Shown here: piece by piece, positions 52,391 through 61,709 of the stretch
Numbering within the stretch: the first letter of the stretch is position 1
Layout of the letters: each line of letters starts with the position of its first letter
Assembly (NCBI GenBank): GCA_963922875.1
Contig: CAWUJH010000003.1
Location: 594,942 to 658,941 of the forward strand
Length of the DNA: 64,000 nucleotides
DNA from: Ketobacter sp963922875
Lineage (GTDB): Bacteria; Pseudomonadota; Gammaproteobacteria; Pseudomonadales; Ketobacteraceae
Direction: 5' to 3'
Program-made: the position numbers and the translations under genes
Notes under the pieces: generated by a model
What the model saw: only the letters and a program-made list of their open reading frames with translations
What the model was told of the DNA's origin: nothing
The model's database searches: none

Positions 52391-53011
52391 ATGACAGAGG
52401 TTTTGAGAATTCACCCGGAGAACCCCCAGCCGAGACTGGTGGCGCAAACCGTACAGCGAATTAAGCAGGGGGATATAGTGGTCTATCCCACGGATACCAC
52501 CTATGCCATTGGCTGTGCCTTAGGCAATAAGCGCGGTTTGGAAAGGATAGTCCGGATAAGACAGCTCAGCGATAAGCACCAATTTAGTATTCTGTGTCGT
52601 GATTTATCTGAACTCGCCACCTATGCCAAAGTGGAGAATTGGGCCTATCGGCTGTTGAAAGCCTATACTCCAGGGCCCTATACGTTTATCTTGAAAGCGA
52701 CTAACGAAGTGCCACGACGCCTGTTACACCCGAAAAAGAAAACCCTGGGTTTGCGGGTCCCTGAAAATGCAATTGTACAGGCCGTATTGGAGCAGTTGGG
52801 TGAGCCTATCATGAGCACGACGCTACAAATGCCGGGTGCTGAGTTTCCACTGATGGATCCCGATGAAATTGAAGAGAAAATAGGCAATCAAGTTGATTTG
52901 ATTCTAGATGGCGGCTGGGGGGAGCTGGAACCGAGTACTGTGGTTGATCTAGAAGACGAAGTACCTGTGGTTCTGCGGATTGGTAAAGGGGATCCTGTGC
53001 CATTCCAATAA
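52391..53011 (+). CDS. yciO: YciO, Sua5/YrdC-family protein
   Basis: A 206-residue protein of the YrdC-like fold that binds nucleotide and RNA. The front has DIVVYPTDTTYAIGCALGNK and the middle KKTLGLRVPENAIVQAVLE, as in YciO. The family relates to the threonylcarbamoyl-adenylate synthase TsaC, but YciO is usually a separate paralogue. It sits 14 bases after rnm. Confidence 0.9.
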   Translation: MTEVLRIHPENPQPRLVAQTVQRIKQGDIVVYPTDTTYAIGCALGNKRGLERIVRIRQLSDKHQFSILCRDLSELATYAKVENWAYRLLKAYTPGPYTFILKATNEVPRRLLHPKKKTLGLRVPENAIVQAVLEQLGEPIMSTTLQMPGAEFPLMDPDEIEEKIGNQVDLILDGGWGELEPSTVVDLEDEVPVVLRIGKGDPVPFQ

Positions 53012-53124
53012 CCAGTGTATAATCCCCTACAATAACTGCACTGGGACTGGCAACCCACCATGGCCGTGAGGCTAGGGAATTTCCTCCAGTGATGGAATCA
53101 ACCTTGAGAGATCAGGAGTTTATC

Positions 53125-54339
53125 TTGAGTTCAGCCTTATCCGAGCAGCGTGTCATTTCAGGCATGCGCCCAACGGGAAAAATGCATCTAGGCCACTACC
53201 ATGGCGTAATTAAAAACTGGGTGAAATTACAGCACGAATACGAATGTTTTTTGTTTGTAGCTGATTGGCATGCCCTGACCACTCATTATGAAGACCCCAG
53301 GGTTATTGAAGAGTCGGTGTGGGACATGGTGATTGATTGGCTTGCAGCGGGTATTAACCCTGGCTCCGTGACCCTCTTTATCCAAAGTCACGTACCTGAG
53401 CATGCTGAACTGCATTTGCTGTTGTCTATGATGACACCGTTAGGCTGGCTCGAACGCGTGCCCACCTATAAAGATCAAATTGAGCAGTTAAAGGAAAAGG
53501 ATTTGGCGACCTACGGCTTTTTGGGGTATCCGTTACTGCAGAGTGCGGATATTTTGATTTATCGGGCCGGAAACGTGCCCGTGGGCGCAGATCAGGTTTC
53601 TCATGTGGAACTTACCCGGGAATTGGCGCGTCGCTTTAATTATCTGTATGGCCGTGAACCCGGGTTTGAAGATTTAGTGGAACAAGCCATTCACAAAATG
53701 GGTAAAAAAGGTGCCAAACTTTATCGTAGCCTGCTAAACAAATACCAGGAACAGGGAGACGAGAGCGCACTGGAGACGGCTCATGCGCTGGTACGTGAGC
53801 AACAGAATATTACACTCAGTGATAAAGAACGCTTACATGGTTTTATCGAGGGTAGTGGTAAAGTCATTCTGCAAGAGCCGCAAGCGATGTTAACGCCAGC
53901 TTCGAAAATGCCCGGCCTCGATTCCCGTAAAATGTCTAAGTCCTATAACAATGTTATTTCGTTGCGGGACCATGAAGATGATATTGCCAACAAAATTAGG
54001 ACTATGCCCACAGACCCCGCACGTGTGCGTCGCACGGATCCCGGCGATCCCGAAAAGTGCCCCGTTTGGCAATGGCATCAGGTTTACTCAGATGATGCTA
54101 GAATGCAGTGGGTACAACAAGGTTGTAAGTCCGCGTCCATAGGTTGTCTGGATTGTAAGAAACCTGTAATTGACGCGGTCCAAGAAGAATTAAAACCCAT
54201 ACGAATTCGATCACAAGAGTATTCAAGCAATCCCGATTTAGTGAAATCAATAGTCGCCGAAGGCTGTGAAAAGGCTCGCGAAATAGCCAAACAAACCCTG
54301 GAAGACGTGCGCGAAGCCATGGGGCTTGGATACTTTTAA
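53125..54339 (+). CDS. trpS: Tryptophanyl-tRNA synthetase
   Basis: A class I synthetase, 404 residues from the start chosen here. The HIGH-like motif is in RPTGKMHLGHYHG and the KMSKS motif in SRKMSKSYNN. Three candidate starts exist: GTG 53089, ATG 53092 and TTG 53125. Only the TTG has a good ribosome-binding site (AGGAG, 6 bases ahead), and it brings the N terminus to about 10 residues before the conserved RVISGM. The other two lie in the poorly suited CCTCCAG context. The C-terminal cysteine-bearing segment (GCKSASIGCLDCKK) is a lineage-specific feature of this TrpRS type. Confidence 0.9.
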   Translation: MSSALSEQRVISGMRPTGKMHLGHYHGVIKNWVKLQHEYECFLFVADWHALTTHYEDPRVIEESVWDMVIDWLAAGINPGSVTLFIQSHVPEHAELHLLLSMMTPLGWLERVPTYKDQIEQLKEKDLATYGFLGYPLLQSADILIYRAGNVPVGADQVSHVELTRELARRFNYLYGREPGFEDLVEQAIHKMGKKGAKLYRSLLNKYQEQGDESALETAHALVREQQNITLSDKERLHGFIEGSGKVILQEPQAMLTPASKMPGLDSRKMSKSYNNVISLRDHEDDIANKIRTMPTDPARVRRTDPGDPEKCPVWQWHQVYSDDARMQWVQQGCKSASIGCLDCKKPVIDAVQEELKPIRIRSQEYSSNPDLVKSIVAEGCEKAREIAKQTLEDVREAMGLGYF

Positions 54340-55346
54340 TGGAGGCAAATCTGGAACAAGAAACGCCGGATAAAGCTGTGCCTGAAATTGCAGCTCCTGT
54401 GGGCAAGATTTCCCCCCAGCAAGGCGAGATGCCGTTTGCGCTGGTGTACGGTGAAGCCTACACCAAGCTACCACAGGACTTGTACATACCGCCGGATGCT
54501 CTGGAAGTAATATTAGAAGCTTTCGAAGGACCGCTGGATCTTTTGCTCTATTTAATAAAGCGACAAAATTTGGATATTTTGGAGATTCCAGTGGCGCAAA
54601 TCACTTCCCAGTACATGCAGTATGTGGAATTGATGAAGAACTTGAATCTTGAGCTGGCCGCAGAATACTTAGTTATGGCCGCCTTGCTGGGTGAAATAAA
54701 ATCCCGCATGCTACTGCCACGACAAGCGGAAGATGACGATGACGAGCTAGATCCACGGGCGGAATTGATTCGACGGCTGCAGGAATACGAACGCTATAAA
54801 AAAGCGGCGGAAGATATTGATGTGATGCCGAGGGTTGGCCGGGAGATTTTTCTGGGTGGTGCAGCTCCGCCAAAGTATCAAAAGGAAAGGCCTCAACCAG
54901 AAGTTGATTTGAAAGAAGTGTTGCTGGCTTTGCAAGACGTATTGCACCGAGCCGATATGTTCGAAAGTCACCAAGTTAGCCGGGAAAAGCTGTCTACCCG
55001 AGAGCGGATGACTCAGGTGCTTGAGCGACTGGAAGGTGATCGGTTTGTCCCTTTTGTAAGCCTTTTCAATTATGAAGAAGGTCGTTTAGGGGTTGTGGTC
55101 ACGTTTTTGGCTATTTTGGAATTGGTGAAAGAGTCATTGGTTGAATTGGTGCAAACGGAAGCTTTCGGGTCTATCCACGTGAAAGCCCGTACGTCAGTTC
55201 ATGAAGCTGAAGCAGAAACACCTGAAAACTCTTCGGAAAGTGATGATGTCTTCGAAGAAATAAGCCCCGCAGTACTTGAGCAAAATAAAGTTGAAGATGA
55301 ACTCGATTTGAGTGCGGTAAGAGAAGAAGAAAACAATGTCACATGA
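54339..55346 (+). CDS. scpA: Segregation and condensation protein A
   Basis: A 335-residue kleisin of the SMC complex. After a 45-residue polar leader comes the ScpA core (LEAFEGPLDLLLYLIKRQNLDILEIP, YLVMAALLGEIKSRMLLP). A winged-helix C-terminal half covers about 200-285, followed by an acidic tail. The start overlaps the trpS stop by one base (TAATG) and its end overlaps scpB by 11 bases. Confidence 0.94.
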   Translation: MEANLEQETPDKAVPEIAAPVGKISPQQGEMPFALVYGEAYTKLPQDLYIPPDALEVILEAFEGPLDLLLYLIKRQNLDILEIPVAQITSQYMQYVELMKNLNLELAAEYLVMAALLGEIKSRMLLPRQAEDDDDELDPRAELIRRLQEYERYKKAAEDIDVMPRVGREIFLGGAAPPKYQKERPQPEVDLKEVLLALQDVLHRADMFESHQVSREKLSTRERMTQVLERLEGDRFVPFVSLFNYEEGRLGVVVTFLAILELVKESLVELVQTEAFGSIHVKARTSVHEAEAETPENSSESDDVFEEISPAVLEQNKVEDELDLSAVREEENNVT

Positions 55347-56001
55347 CCCAGAAAAAATTAAGAAAATTATTGAAGGTGCGCTTTTTGCTGCAGGACAGCC
55401 AATGAAGGTGGATAAGCTGGCCAGTTTGTTTGATGAGGATGAGCGCCCCACGGAAGAACTGCTAGATCAGGTTCTTACCGAGCTAAAAGCCGACTACAGT
55501 GAGCGGGGCGTAGTCTTGCAGGAAGTGGCTTCTGGTTATCGTTTTCAGGTTCATGAATCCTATGGCGAGTGGGTAAGCCGCTTGTGGGAAGAAAAGCCTG
55601 CCCGTTATTCCCGTGCGCTTTTGGAAACCTTGGCGCTGATCGCCTATAGACAACCTATTACTCGTGGAGAAATTGAAGAAATTCGTGGCGTTAGTGTGAG
55701 CTCACATATTACAAAAACGCTGTTAGAGCGAGAGTGGATTCGAATTGTTGGTCATCGTGATGTGCCAGGACGCCCAGCCATGTACGGAACCACAAGAATA
55801 TTTTTGGATTATTTTAATCTGACCAACCTGGACCAATTGCCGTCTCTGGCAGAGATTCGTGATTTGGAGACGATCAATGCTGAACTTGAGCTAAGTGAGC
55901 GTGAAAACTTAAGCTTGAACCAGAAACCGGCACCAGATACAGATGATGGCTTACAGGATCTTGAGGTTCTGGAAGAAAATGACGCGTTGCCAGAGGCTTA
56001 G
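55336..56001 (+). CDS. scpB: Segregation and condensation protein B
   Basis: A 221-residue protein of two winged helices: ALLETLALIAYRQPITRGEIEEIRGV and LLEREWIRIVGHRDVPGRPAMYGTT. It dimerises and binds ScpA. An acidic tail of about 40 residues follows the core. Confidence 0.95.
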   Translation: MSHDPEKIKKIIEGALFAAGQPMKVDKLASLFDEDERPTEELLDQVLTELKADYSERGVVLQEVASGYRFQVHESYGEWVSRLWEEKPARYSRALLETLALIAYRQPITRGEIEEIRGVSVSSHITKTLLEREWIRIVGHRDVPGRPAMYGTTRIFLDYFNLTNLDQLPSLAEIRDLETINAELELSERENLSLNQKPAPDTDDGLQDLEVLEENDALPEA

Positions 56002-56029
56002 AGTCCAGGCTCAATGAGTAGTTTAAATT

Positions 56030-56869
56030 ATGAGTGAAAAGATCCAGAAAGTATTGGCACGGGTAGGATTAGGCTCGCGACGGGCAATGGAACAATGGAT
56101 TGCAGAAGGTCGGGTGTCCGTGAATGGCAGCATTTCATCCTTAGGTGACCGTGTTGAAGAAAACGATGAGTTGCGCGTGGATGGTCGCAAAATTGATTTC
56201 TCTGCCGAGGAGGAATCCGTTCGCCGAGTTATTCTTTATTATAAACCTGAAGGCGAGGTTTGTACTCGCACCGATCCCGGTGGTCGCCCCACGGTATTTG
56301 AGGCACTGCCTAAATTGGTGGAGCAACGTTGGGTTGCGATAGGGCGGTTAGATATTAACAGTCAGGGTCTTTTGCTGTTTACAACGGATGGCGATTTAGC
56401 CAATCGCATGATGCATCCCTCATCAAATATCGAACGGGAATATGCCGTACGCATTCATGGCGCCGTAAGTGATGAAGCGATCGAAAACTTGCGTAATGGC
56501 GTAATGCTGGATGACGGTGAGGCTCGCTTTGATGAAATTTTTGATCAGGGCGGAGAAGGCTCTAACCATTGGTACCATGTGGTGTTGCGTGAAGGGCGGC
56601 GCCGTGAAGTTCGTCGCATGTGGGAAACTCAAGGGGTGCAGGTTAGCCGTTTAATTCGTGTTCGTTACGGAGATATTGAGCTACCTAGAAGTTTAAAAGC
56701 AGGGCGTTGGATTGAACTGGAAAAAGACGTCATTGATCATATGGCTGAATTGTGTGGCGCCCCCATCCGCAAGCGCACTGGACTCTATGGCCGCGCCAAA
56801 GCAAGGTCAGAGCGGGGTACGAACAAAGAAATGCGTCGTGGCGGCTACTTGCGCCGCCGCCGTTTCTAA
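56030..56869 (+). CDS. rluB: 23S rRNA pseudouridine(2605) synthase RluB
   Basis: A 279-residue synthase. The N-terminal S4 RNA-binding domain (VLARVGLGSRRAMEQWIAEG) is followed by the RsuA-type catalytic domain, with catalytic Asp in IGRLDINSQGLLLFTTDG and REGRRREVRRMWE. A basic, arginine-rich C-terminal tail is typical of RluB. Position after scpB matches the usual order. Its stop lies 3 bases from the end of the convergent GGDEF gene. Confidence 0.93.
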   Translation: MSEKIQKVLARVGLGSRRAMEQWIAEGRVSVNGSISSLGDRVEENDELRVDGRKIDFSAEEESVRRVILYYKPEGEVCTRTDPGGRPTVFEALPKLVEQRWVAIGRLDINSQGLLLFTTDGDLANRMMHPSSNIEREYAVRIHGAVSDEAIENLRNGVMLDDGEARFDEIFDQGGEGSNHWYHVVLREGRRREVRRMWETQGVQVSRLIRVRYGDIELPRSLKAGRWIELEKDVIDHMAELCGAPIRKRTGLYGRAKARSERGTNKEMRRGGYLRRRRF

Positions 56870-56872
56870 CGG

Positions 56873-57823
56873 TTAAGCATGGGCAAGGGTGGGGTCGGCC
56901 ATCGAAATCCGATTTCTACCCTCAGCTTTAGCAACATAGAGGGCACGATCCGCTCGTTCCAACAGATTTTCTTTCGTTTCACCATGACACAAACTGGCTA
57001 CGCCTACGCTGGCTGTTAAGGGTATCCAGACTCCTTCGAAATTAATGCGGATATTTTCGATCGCTTGACGCAGTCTTTCCGCGCTAATTTTAGCGCCAAC
57101 CACATCAGTGTTACTCAACACAACGACAAATTCCTCACCACCATAACGAAATACAGTATCGGCTCCGCGGCTGGTTGCCTGTAGAGTCTGGGCCAATGTC
57201 TTTAGCACCAGATCACCAACTCCATGACCGTAGGTATCGTTGATTTGTTTAAAGTAATCTAGGTCGACAACAAGTAGAGATAAAGGATGGTTATAACGGT
57301 GAGCCTGCGCGGTTTTTTCAGTGAGCATGGCATCCATCGATATGCGATTACCCATCCCGGTCAGGCCATCGGTAAGAGAGGCTTTAATGGCTTCATAGTA
57401 ACGCAGTCCATTGCGCAGCGGAAATACCAGGGTAGACACTAACCGGTCTAATTTTATCAGTTGATCCGAACGCAGCATGGCTTCCCGATGATATAAGATC
57501 AGCTCACCTAAATAGTCACTGTTGGTTTGTACTCTATAGTAAGAGAAAAATTCCGTAGGATGGCCGAGCTCGAACTGGAATTCGGATTGTTTATTGCAAA
57601 AATTAATGCCTTCTAACATGAGTACACGACTGACTTCGCGGTAAAACAACTGCAGAATTTGTGGGATTTCAATGGTTGTTTGTAACACGATGCTTAACCG
57701 ATTTAAGGTTAAGGCTTCTTTGGCATCGCGTTTTTCGTCGAGCAGGCCAATAGACGCGGGATAGAGTTTATTCAGTGCGGCGCTATCTAAATCTACAATT
57801 CGAGCATCTGTTGGCATATTCAT
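56873..57823 (-). CDS. Diguanylate cyclase (GGDEF domain)
   Basis: A 316-residue protein. An N-terminal sensory region of about 150 residues (possibly GAF-like) is followed by a GGDEF domain with the active-site variant GGEEF, which is functional in known enzymes. The inhibitory I-site RxxD (RGAD) lies five residues before it, so feedback inhibition by c-di-GMP is expected. No membrane helices. It could act on FleQ or the HptB pathway (inference). Confidence 0.9.
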   Translation of the reverse strand: MNMPTDARIVDLDSAALNKLYPASIGLLDEKRDAKEALTLNRLSIVLQTTIEIPQILQLFYREVSRVLMLEGINFCNKQSEFQFELGHPTEFFSYYRVQTNSDYLGELILYHREAMLRSDQLIKLDRLVSTLVFPLRNGLRYYEAIKASLTDGLTGMGNRISMDAMLTEKTAQAHRYNHPLSLLVVDLDYFKQINDTYGHGVGDLVLKTLAQTLQATSRGADTVFRYGGEEFVVVLSNTDVVGAKISAERLRQAIENIRINFEGVWIPLTASVGVASLCHGETKENLLERADRALYVAKAEGRNRISMADPTLAHA

Positions 57824-58074
57824 TGTTATTCCTTACTTCTCGTAAATTACTGCATCAAAACTTACTAAGTTCGTTACGCGAGTTTAAGCGAAAAATATGC
57901 CAGTTTTTGGGTGATGAAGGGGTTAGAGTATTATTGCCATAAAATACATAGGGTTATAGGTGCGAAAGGGCAGTGAGGTTGCAGAGTCTTTAAATGCGCC
58001 TCCACCGGTGTCAAAATCCCATCGGGGGTTAGGGCTGAATCGACCAAACTCACTGCTAAATGGCCAATAAATGA

Positions 58075-58833
58075 TCACTTTTGTTGTGCGTCGAGGGATT
58101 CCCCAGTAATGCTAATGGAATCGTCACCCATCAAATAGTGGTAGAGGGGCATTATTGCCGATGGATGGCAAATTCCTGCCGGGTCTTCTGCTGGATACGC
58201 CGAGGCACGCATGGCGGTTCGGGTGGCCCCAGGGTTGATGCAGTTGACTCGAATGTTAGTGGCATTGCGTAATTCATCCGCTAAGGTTTGCATCATTCCT
58301 TCGGTGGCAAATTTTGAGATAGCATAAGCGCCCCAGTTAGCGCGGCCTTTCCTTCCTACAGATGAGGTAGTGAAAACAATTGAGCCATTTTGGGCGTTTT
58401 TTAAATTTTCCAGCAGAGCTCTGACGAGGAAAAATTGAGCGTTCACGTTAACTTTCATCACTCTTTCAAACAGTTCGTTGGGGTAAAACTCCAAGGGTCT
58501 CATATCACCTAGAATTCCAGCATTTAACAGCAAGCCATCCAAGCGACCAAAGGTTTCCGCAACCTGTTCCGCAATCTGGTTATATTCAACCGCGCTTGCG
58601 GTTTCCAGGTTTAAAGGAATAATGGCGGGTTGCGAACCACCCGCAGACTCAATTTGGTCGTAAACCAATTCCAGTTTCTCTACGGTTTTTCCGAGGAGAA
58701 TAACGGTGGCACCCAGCGCTGCGAAACTTAATGCCGCTGCTTTTCCGATGCCGTCTCCCGCACCCGTAACCATAATGATTTTGTCTTTTAATAGGCCCTG
58801 TGGGGTGGCATATTGATAAGGTGTAGAATTCAT
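58075..58833 (-). CDS. yciK: YciK-family short-chain dehydrogenase
   Basis: A 252-residue SDR oxidoreductase. The cofactor motif TGAGDGIG, LLLNAGILG, and the catalytic Ser and Tyr/Lys (TTSSVGRKGRANWGAYAISK) are visible. Substrate unknown. ATG 58833 follows TTGGAGAC; the longer TTG 58860 start is unlikely. It overlaps the mupP-like gene by 4 bases in a mtaD-ubiG-mupP-yciK operon. Confidence 0.9.
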   Translation of the reverse strand: MNSTPYQYATPQGLLKDKIIMVTGAGDGIGKAAALSFAALGATVILLGKTVEKLELVYDQIESAGGSQPAIIPLNLETASAVEYNQIAEQVAETFGRLDGLLLNAGILGDMRPLEFYPNELFERVMKVNVNAQFFLVRALLENLKNAQNGSIVFTTSSVGRKGRANWGAYAISKFATEGMMQTLADELRNATNIRVNCINPGATRTAMRASAYPAEDPAGICHPSAIMPLYHYLMGDDSISITGESLDAQQK

Positions 58834-59513
58834 AGTGTCTCCAATTGTTGACTGATCCAAAGGCTAAAACAGGACACGTCCTGGCATAGCTTGTCGGCAT
58901 TCCACTGGCTTGGATCTTCTGATTCGTTCAAATATCCCCAGCCTGCCGCTATGGTGAAGCTTCCAGCGTTGTTGCCAGCTTCGATATCCCTGCCGTGGTC
59001 TCCCACATAAATGGCGTGAGAAGGTTCGATACCAAGTTTTTTGCAGGCAAGATAAATAGGTTCGGGGTGGGGTTTTTTGTGAGTAACATGATCTGGGCAA
59101 ATGGTCACTGAGCAGCGCTCGGACAGATTAAGCTGATGCAACAAAGGCTCAGTAAAGCGGCTGGGTTTATTGGTGACTATACCCCAGGGTATTCCGTATT
59201 GTTCCACTTTTTGCAGGCATTCTTCCAAGCCATCAAACAGCCTTGAATAAACAGCAATATGATCAACATAACGATCAAGAAGTTCGTCAAGTAAAGATTG
59301 AAATTGTGTGTTGCTAGCTTCGTCACCGAAGCCCAACTGGGTGAGAGCACGCGCGCCGTTTGACACTTGTTGGCGAATCACTGATTGAGGTAGTTCCTGC
59401 TTGCCGTGGGAAACCAACATCTGATTGAGCACACTGACGAAATCTGGTGCAGTGTCGATCAGAGTGCCGTCCAAATCGAACAGGAGTGCACCAAAGGTTT
59501 TGGTTTGAGTCAC
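58830..59513 (-). CDS. mupP: HAD phosphatase, MupP-like (or phosphoglycolate phosphatase)
   Basis: A 227-residue HAD hydrolase. Motif I is LLFDLDGTLIDTAPDF; IVTNKPSRF, CPDHVTHKKPHPEP and YVGDHGRDIEAGNNAG are motifs II-IV. In Pseudomonas the gene in the same place (between ubiG and yciK near gyrA-mtnA) encodes MupP, the N-acetylmuramate 6-phosphate phosphatase of cell-wall recycling. Annotation as gph is common but less likely here. Confidence 0.75.
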   Translation of the reverse strand: MTQTKTFGALLFDLDGTLIDTAPDFVSVLNQMLVSHGKQELPQSVIRQQVSNGARALTQLGFGDEASNTQFQSLLDELLDRYVDHIAVYSRLFDGLEECLQKVEQYGIPWGIVTNKPSRFTEPLLHQLNLSERCSVTICPDHVTHKKPHPEPIYLACKKLGIEPSHAIYVGDHGRDIEAGNNAGSFTIAAGWGYLNESEDPSQWNADKLCQDVSCFSLWISQQLETL

Positions 59514-59522
59514 GGATGATCC

Positions 59523-60248
59523 TTAAATTTTTGTGCTGTGAACAAAATAATTAACGTCAGCTTTGCGGGTCAACTTAAAGCTCATAGTGAATGGGTTTAC
59601 ACTCATACCGCTAACGTCTTTCACCGTTAGGTTAGCCGCTCGCGCCCAAGCCGACAGTTCAGAAGGTTTAATGAATTTTAGATATTCATGGGTCCCTTTT
59701 GGCAGTAACTTTAAAATATACTCCGCTCCGACTATCGCCGTAAGGTAGGCTTTTGGGTTTCTATTGATTGTGGAGAAAAACACATGGCCGCCTGGTTTAA
59801 CCAGTTGTGAGCAGGCCGCAATAATGGCGGCAGGGTCAGGCACGTGCTCCAGCATTTCCATGCAGGTAACTACATCGTAGAAAGCGGGGCGTTGCAGAGC
59901 TAGCTCTTCGACAGGGATGCGCTCGTATTCTATCGTCAGTTGCTCTTGCTCAGCGTGGATGCGGGCAGCCTGAAGATTGGCTTCCCCCATATCAATGCCG
60001 GTTACTTTGGCCCCACGTCGGGTTAAGCCCTCTGTGAGAATGCCGCCACCGCAGCCAACATCCAGTATTATTTTCTGGCTTAATGGAGTGCGTTCATTAA
60101 TGTAGTTCAATCGCAAAGGATTAAGCTCGTGAAGTGGTTTAAACTCACCCTCGGGGTTCCACCAATTAGCCGCGATGGATTCGAATTTTGCGATTTCCGC
60201 CGGATCAACATTTGCCACAGTTACTGTATTAGCCGTAGTGTTAGCCAT
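59523..60248 (-). CDS. ubiG: Ubiquinone biosynthesis O-methyltransferase UbiG
   Basis: A 241-residue SAM methyltransferase. VDPAEIAKFESIAANWWNPE is the family start and IILDVGCGGGILTEGL the SAM loop. CMEMLEHVPDPAAII and FFSTINRNPKAYL are also diagnostic. It performs both O-methylations of the quinone head group. ATG 60248 follows the mtaD stop by 2 bases; an in-frame ATG at 60287 inside mtaD is also possible and would add 13 residues. Confidence 0.94.
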   Translation of the reverse strand: MANTTANTVTVANVDPAEIAKFESIAANWWNPEGEFKPLHELNPLRLNYINERTPLSQKIILDVGCGGGILTEGLTRRGAKVTGIDMGEANLQAARIHAEQEQLTIEYERIPVEELALQRPAFYDVVTCMEMLEHVPDPAAIIAACSQLVKPGGHVFFSTINRNPKAYLTAIVGAEYILKLLPKGTHEYLKFIKPSELSAWARAANLTVKDVSGMSVNPFTMSFKLTRKADVNYFVHSTKI

Positions 60249-60250
60249 AG

Positions 60251-61591
60251 TTAATTTTTGTCCATTGTTTGTATGCGTTGCTGCCATTGTTTCGCTCTCG
60301 CCAGGGTGTTGGCCAGATTGATGGTTTGTAGGGTGCGATTTTCTAATACTCGCCGACCGGAAATCCAGACGTCAGTGACTTGAGAGGATTGGGTGGCGTA
60401 GGCCAGTTGAGAAACAATATCGTAAAAAGGCGTGGCTTGAGTAGCGTTTAAATCCAAAGCGATAATATCCGCCATTTTACCCACTTCCAAGCTACCAATG
60501 TTATGCTCAAAGCCCATGGCTTTCGCGCCGTTTATCGTGGCGATCTCCAGTGCCTGATGGGCCGCAACTGCCCCCGGATTCTGGGCAACGCCTTTTGCTA
60601 GTAATGCGGCCGTCCGCAGCTCGCTAAACATATCCAAATCATTGTTGCTGGCTGCACCGTCGGTGCCAAGCGCAACATTGACACCAGCATCCAATAATTT
60701 AGCCACAGGACAAAAGCCACTGGCTAATTTCAGATTGGATTCCGGGCAGTGAATAACGTGAGTCCCTGTCTGCGCTAACAGCTCTATATCAGAGTCGATT
60801 AATTGAGTCATGTGCACGGTTTGAGTTTGTGGTGACAGCAAACCTAGCTGATACAACCTCTCAATTGGCCGTTGACCGGATTTCGATACAGCATCTTCCA
60901 CCTCGAAGGCGGTTTCGTGTAAATGAATCTGGATCGGCTTATTGGTTTCTTCTGCCAGCGTTAAAATACGCTTTAAAGGAGCATCGGACACAGTGTATGG
61001 CGCATGGGGGCCAAAACAAATATCCACTAACTCATGGTTACGATAGGTGTCCAGGAGCTGGAGACCTTTATGGATATACTCATCCGCATGACTGGCCCAG
61101 TTGGTGGGAAAATCCAATATAGGAAAGGCCAGTTGGCAGCGCATGTGACTAGAAATCGCAGCTCGTGCCACTTTTTCCGGAAAGAAATACATATCACTAA
61201 AGCACGTGGTGCCACCGAGAATCATTTCCGCAATGGCGAGTTCTGCGCCATCGTAGGCAAAAGCATCGTCTACCCAGCGCGACTCGGCGGGCCAAATATG
61301 ATTATTTAGCCAATCCATGAGAGGTAAGTCATCGGCTAAGCCCCGAAACAAAGTCATGGGCGTGTGGCCATGAGCATTAATCAGGCCGGGCATCAATACA
61401 TGATTGGGCAGATCAATGACCGTTTGTGCCGTTACTTTAAGTTCTTGTTGCGGAGCGATAGCGACAATCTTACCCTGGTCGATAGCGATACAGCCATTTT
61501 TCAGAATTCGATGCTGAGGGTCGATAGTGACAACCCAGCCAGCGTTGATTAATGTGCTTGCTGATAGCGGTGCTGACGGTGCCATAGCCAT
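60251..61591 (-). CDS. mtaD: 5-methylthioadenosine / S-adenosylhomocysteine deaminase
   Basis: A 446-residue metal-dependent amidohydrolase (TRZ/ATZ-SsnA type). Metal-binding HGH in GLINAHGHTPMTLFRG, HLHETAFEVED, the HCPESNLKLASG motif and GTDGAASNNDLDMFSELR are present. It deaminates methylthioadenosine or S-adenosylhomocysteine; in Pseudomonas the equivalent feeds methylthioinosine into salvage. It lies back-to-back with mtnA, which acts in the same methionine-salvage pathway, and leads the mtaD-ubiG-mupP-yciK operon. Confidence 0.88.
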   Translation of the reverse strand: MAMAPSAPLSASTLINAGWVVTIDPQHRILKNGCIAIDQGKIVAIAPQQELKVTAQTVIDLPNHVLMPGLINAHGHTPMTLFRGLADDLPLMDWLNNHIWPAESRWVDDAFAYDGAELAIAEMILGGTTCFSDMYFFPEKVARAAISSHMRCQLAFPILDFPTNWASHADEYIHKGLQLLDTYRNHELVDICFGPHAPYTVSDAPLKRILTLAEETNKPIQIHLHETAFEVEDAVSKSGQRPIERLYQLGLLSPQTQTVHMTQLIDSDIELLAQTGTHVIHCPESNLKLASGFCPVAKLLDAGVNVALGTDGAASNNDLDMFSELRTAALLAKGVAQNPGAVAAHQALEIATINGAKAMGFEHNIGSLEVGKMADIIALDLNATQATPFYDIVSQLAYATQSSQVTDVWISGRRVLENRTLQTINLANTLARAKQWQQRIQTMDKN

Positions 61592-61709
61592 AGTGAAGAG
61601 TACCTAATGACATGAGTTTAAAGTATCTATATTAACAGGCTCCGAGTCAGTTCGTATAATTTCAGCAACTTTTGTCAAAGATGCTAGGACGTTTTTAAGG
61701 AGTTGTTCC

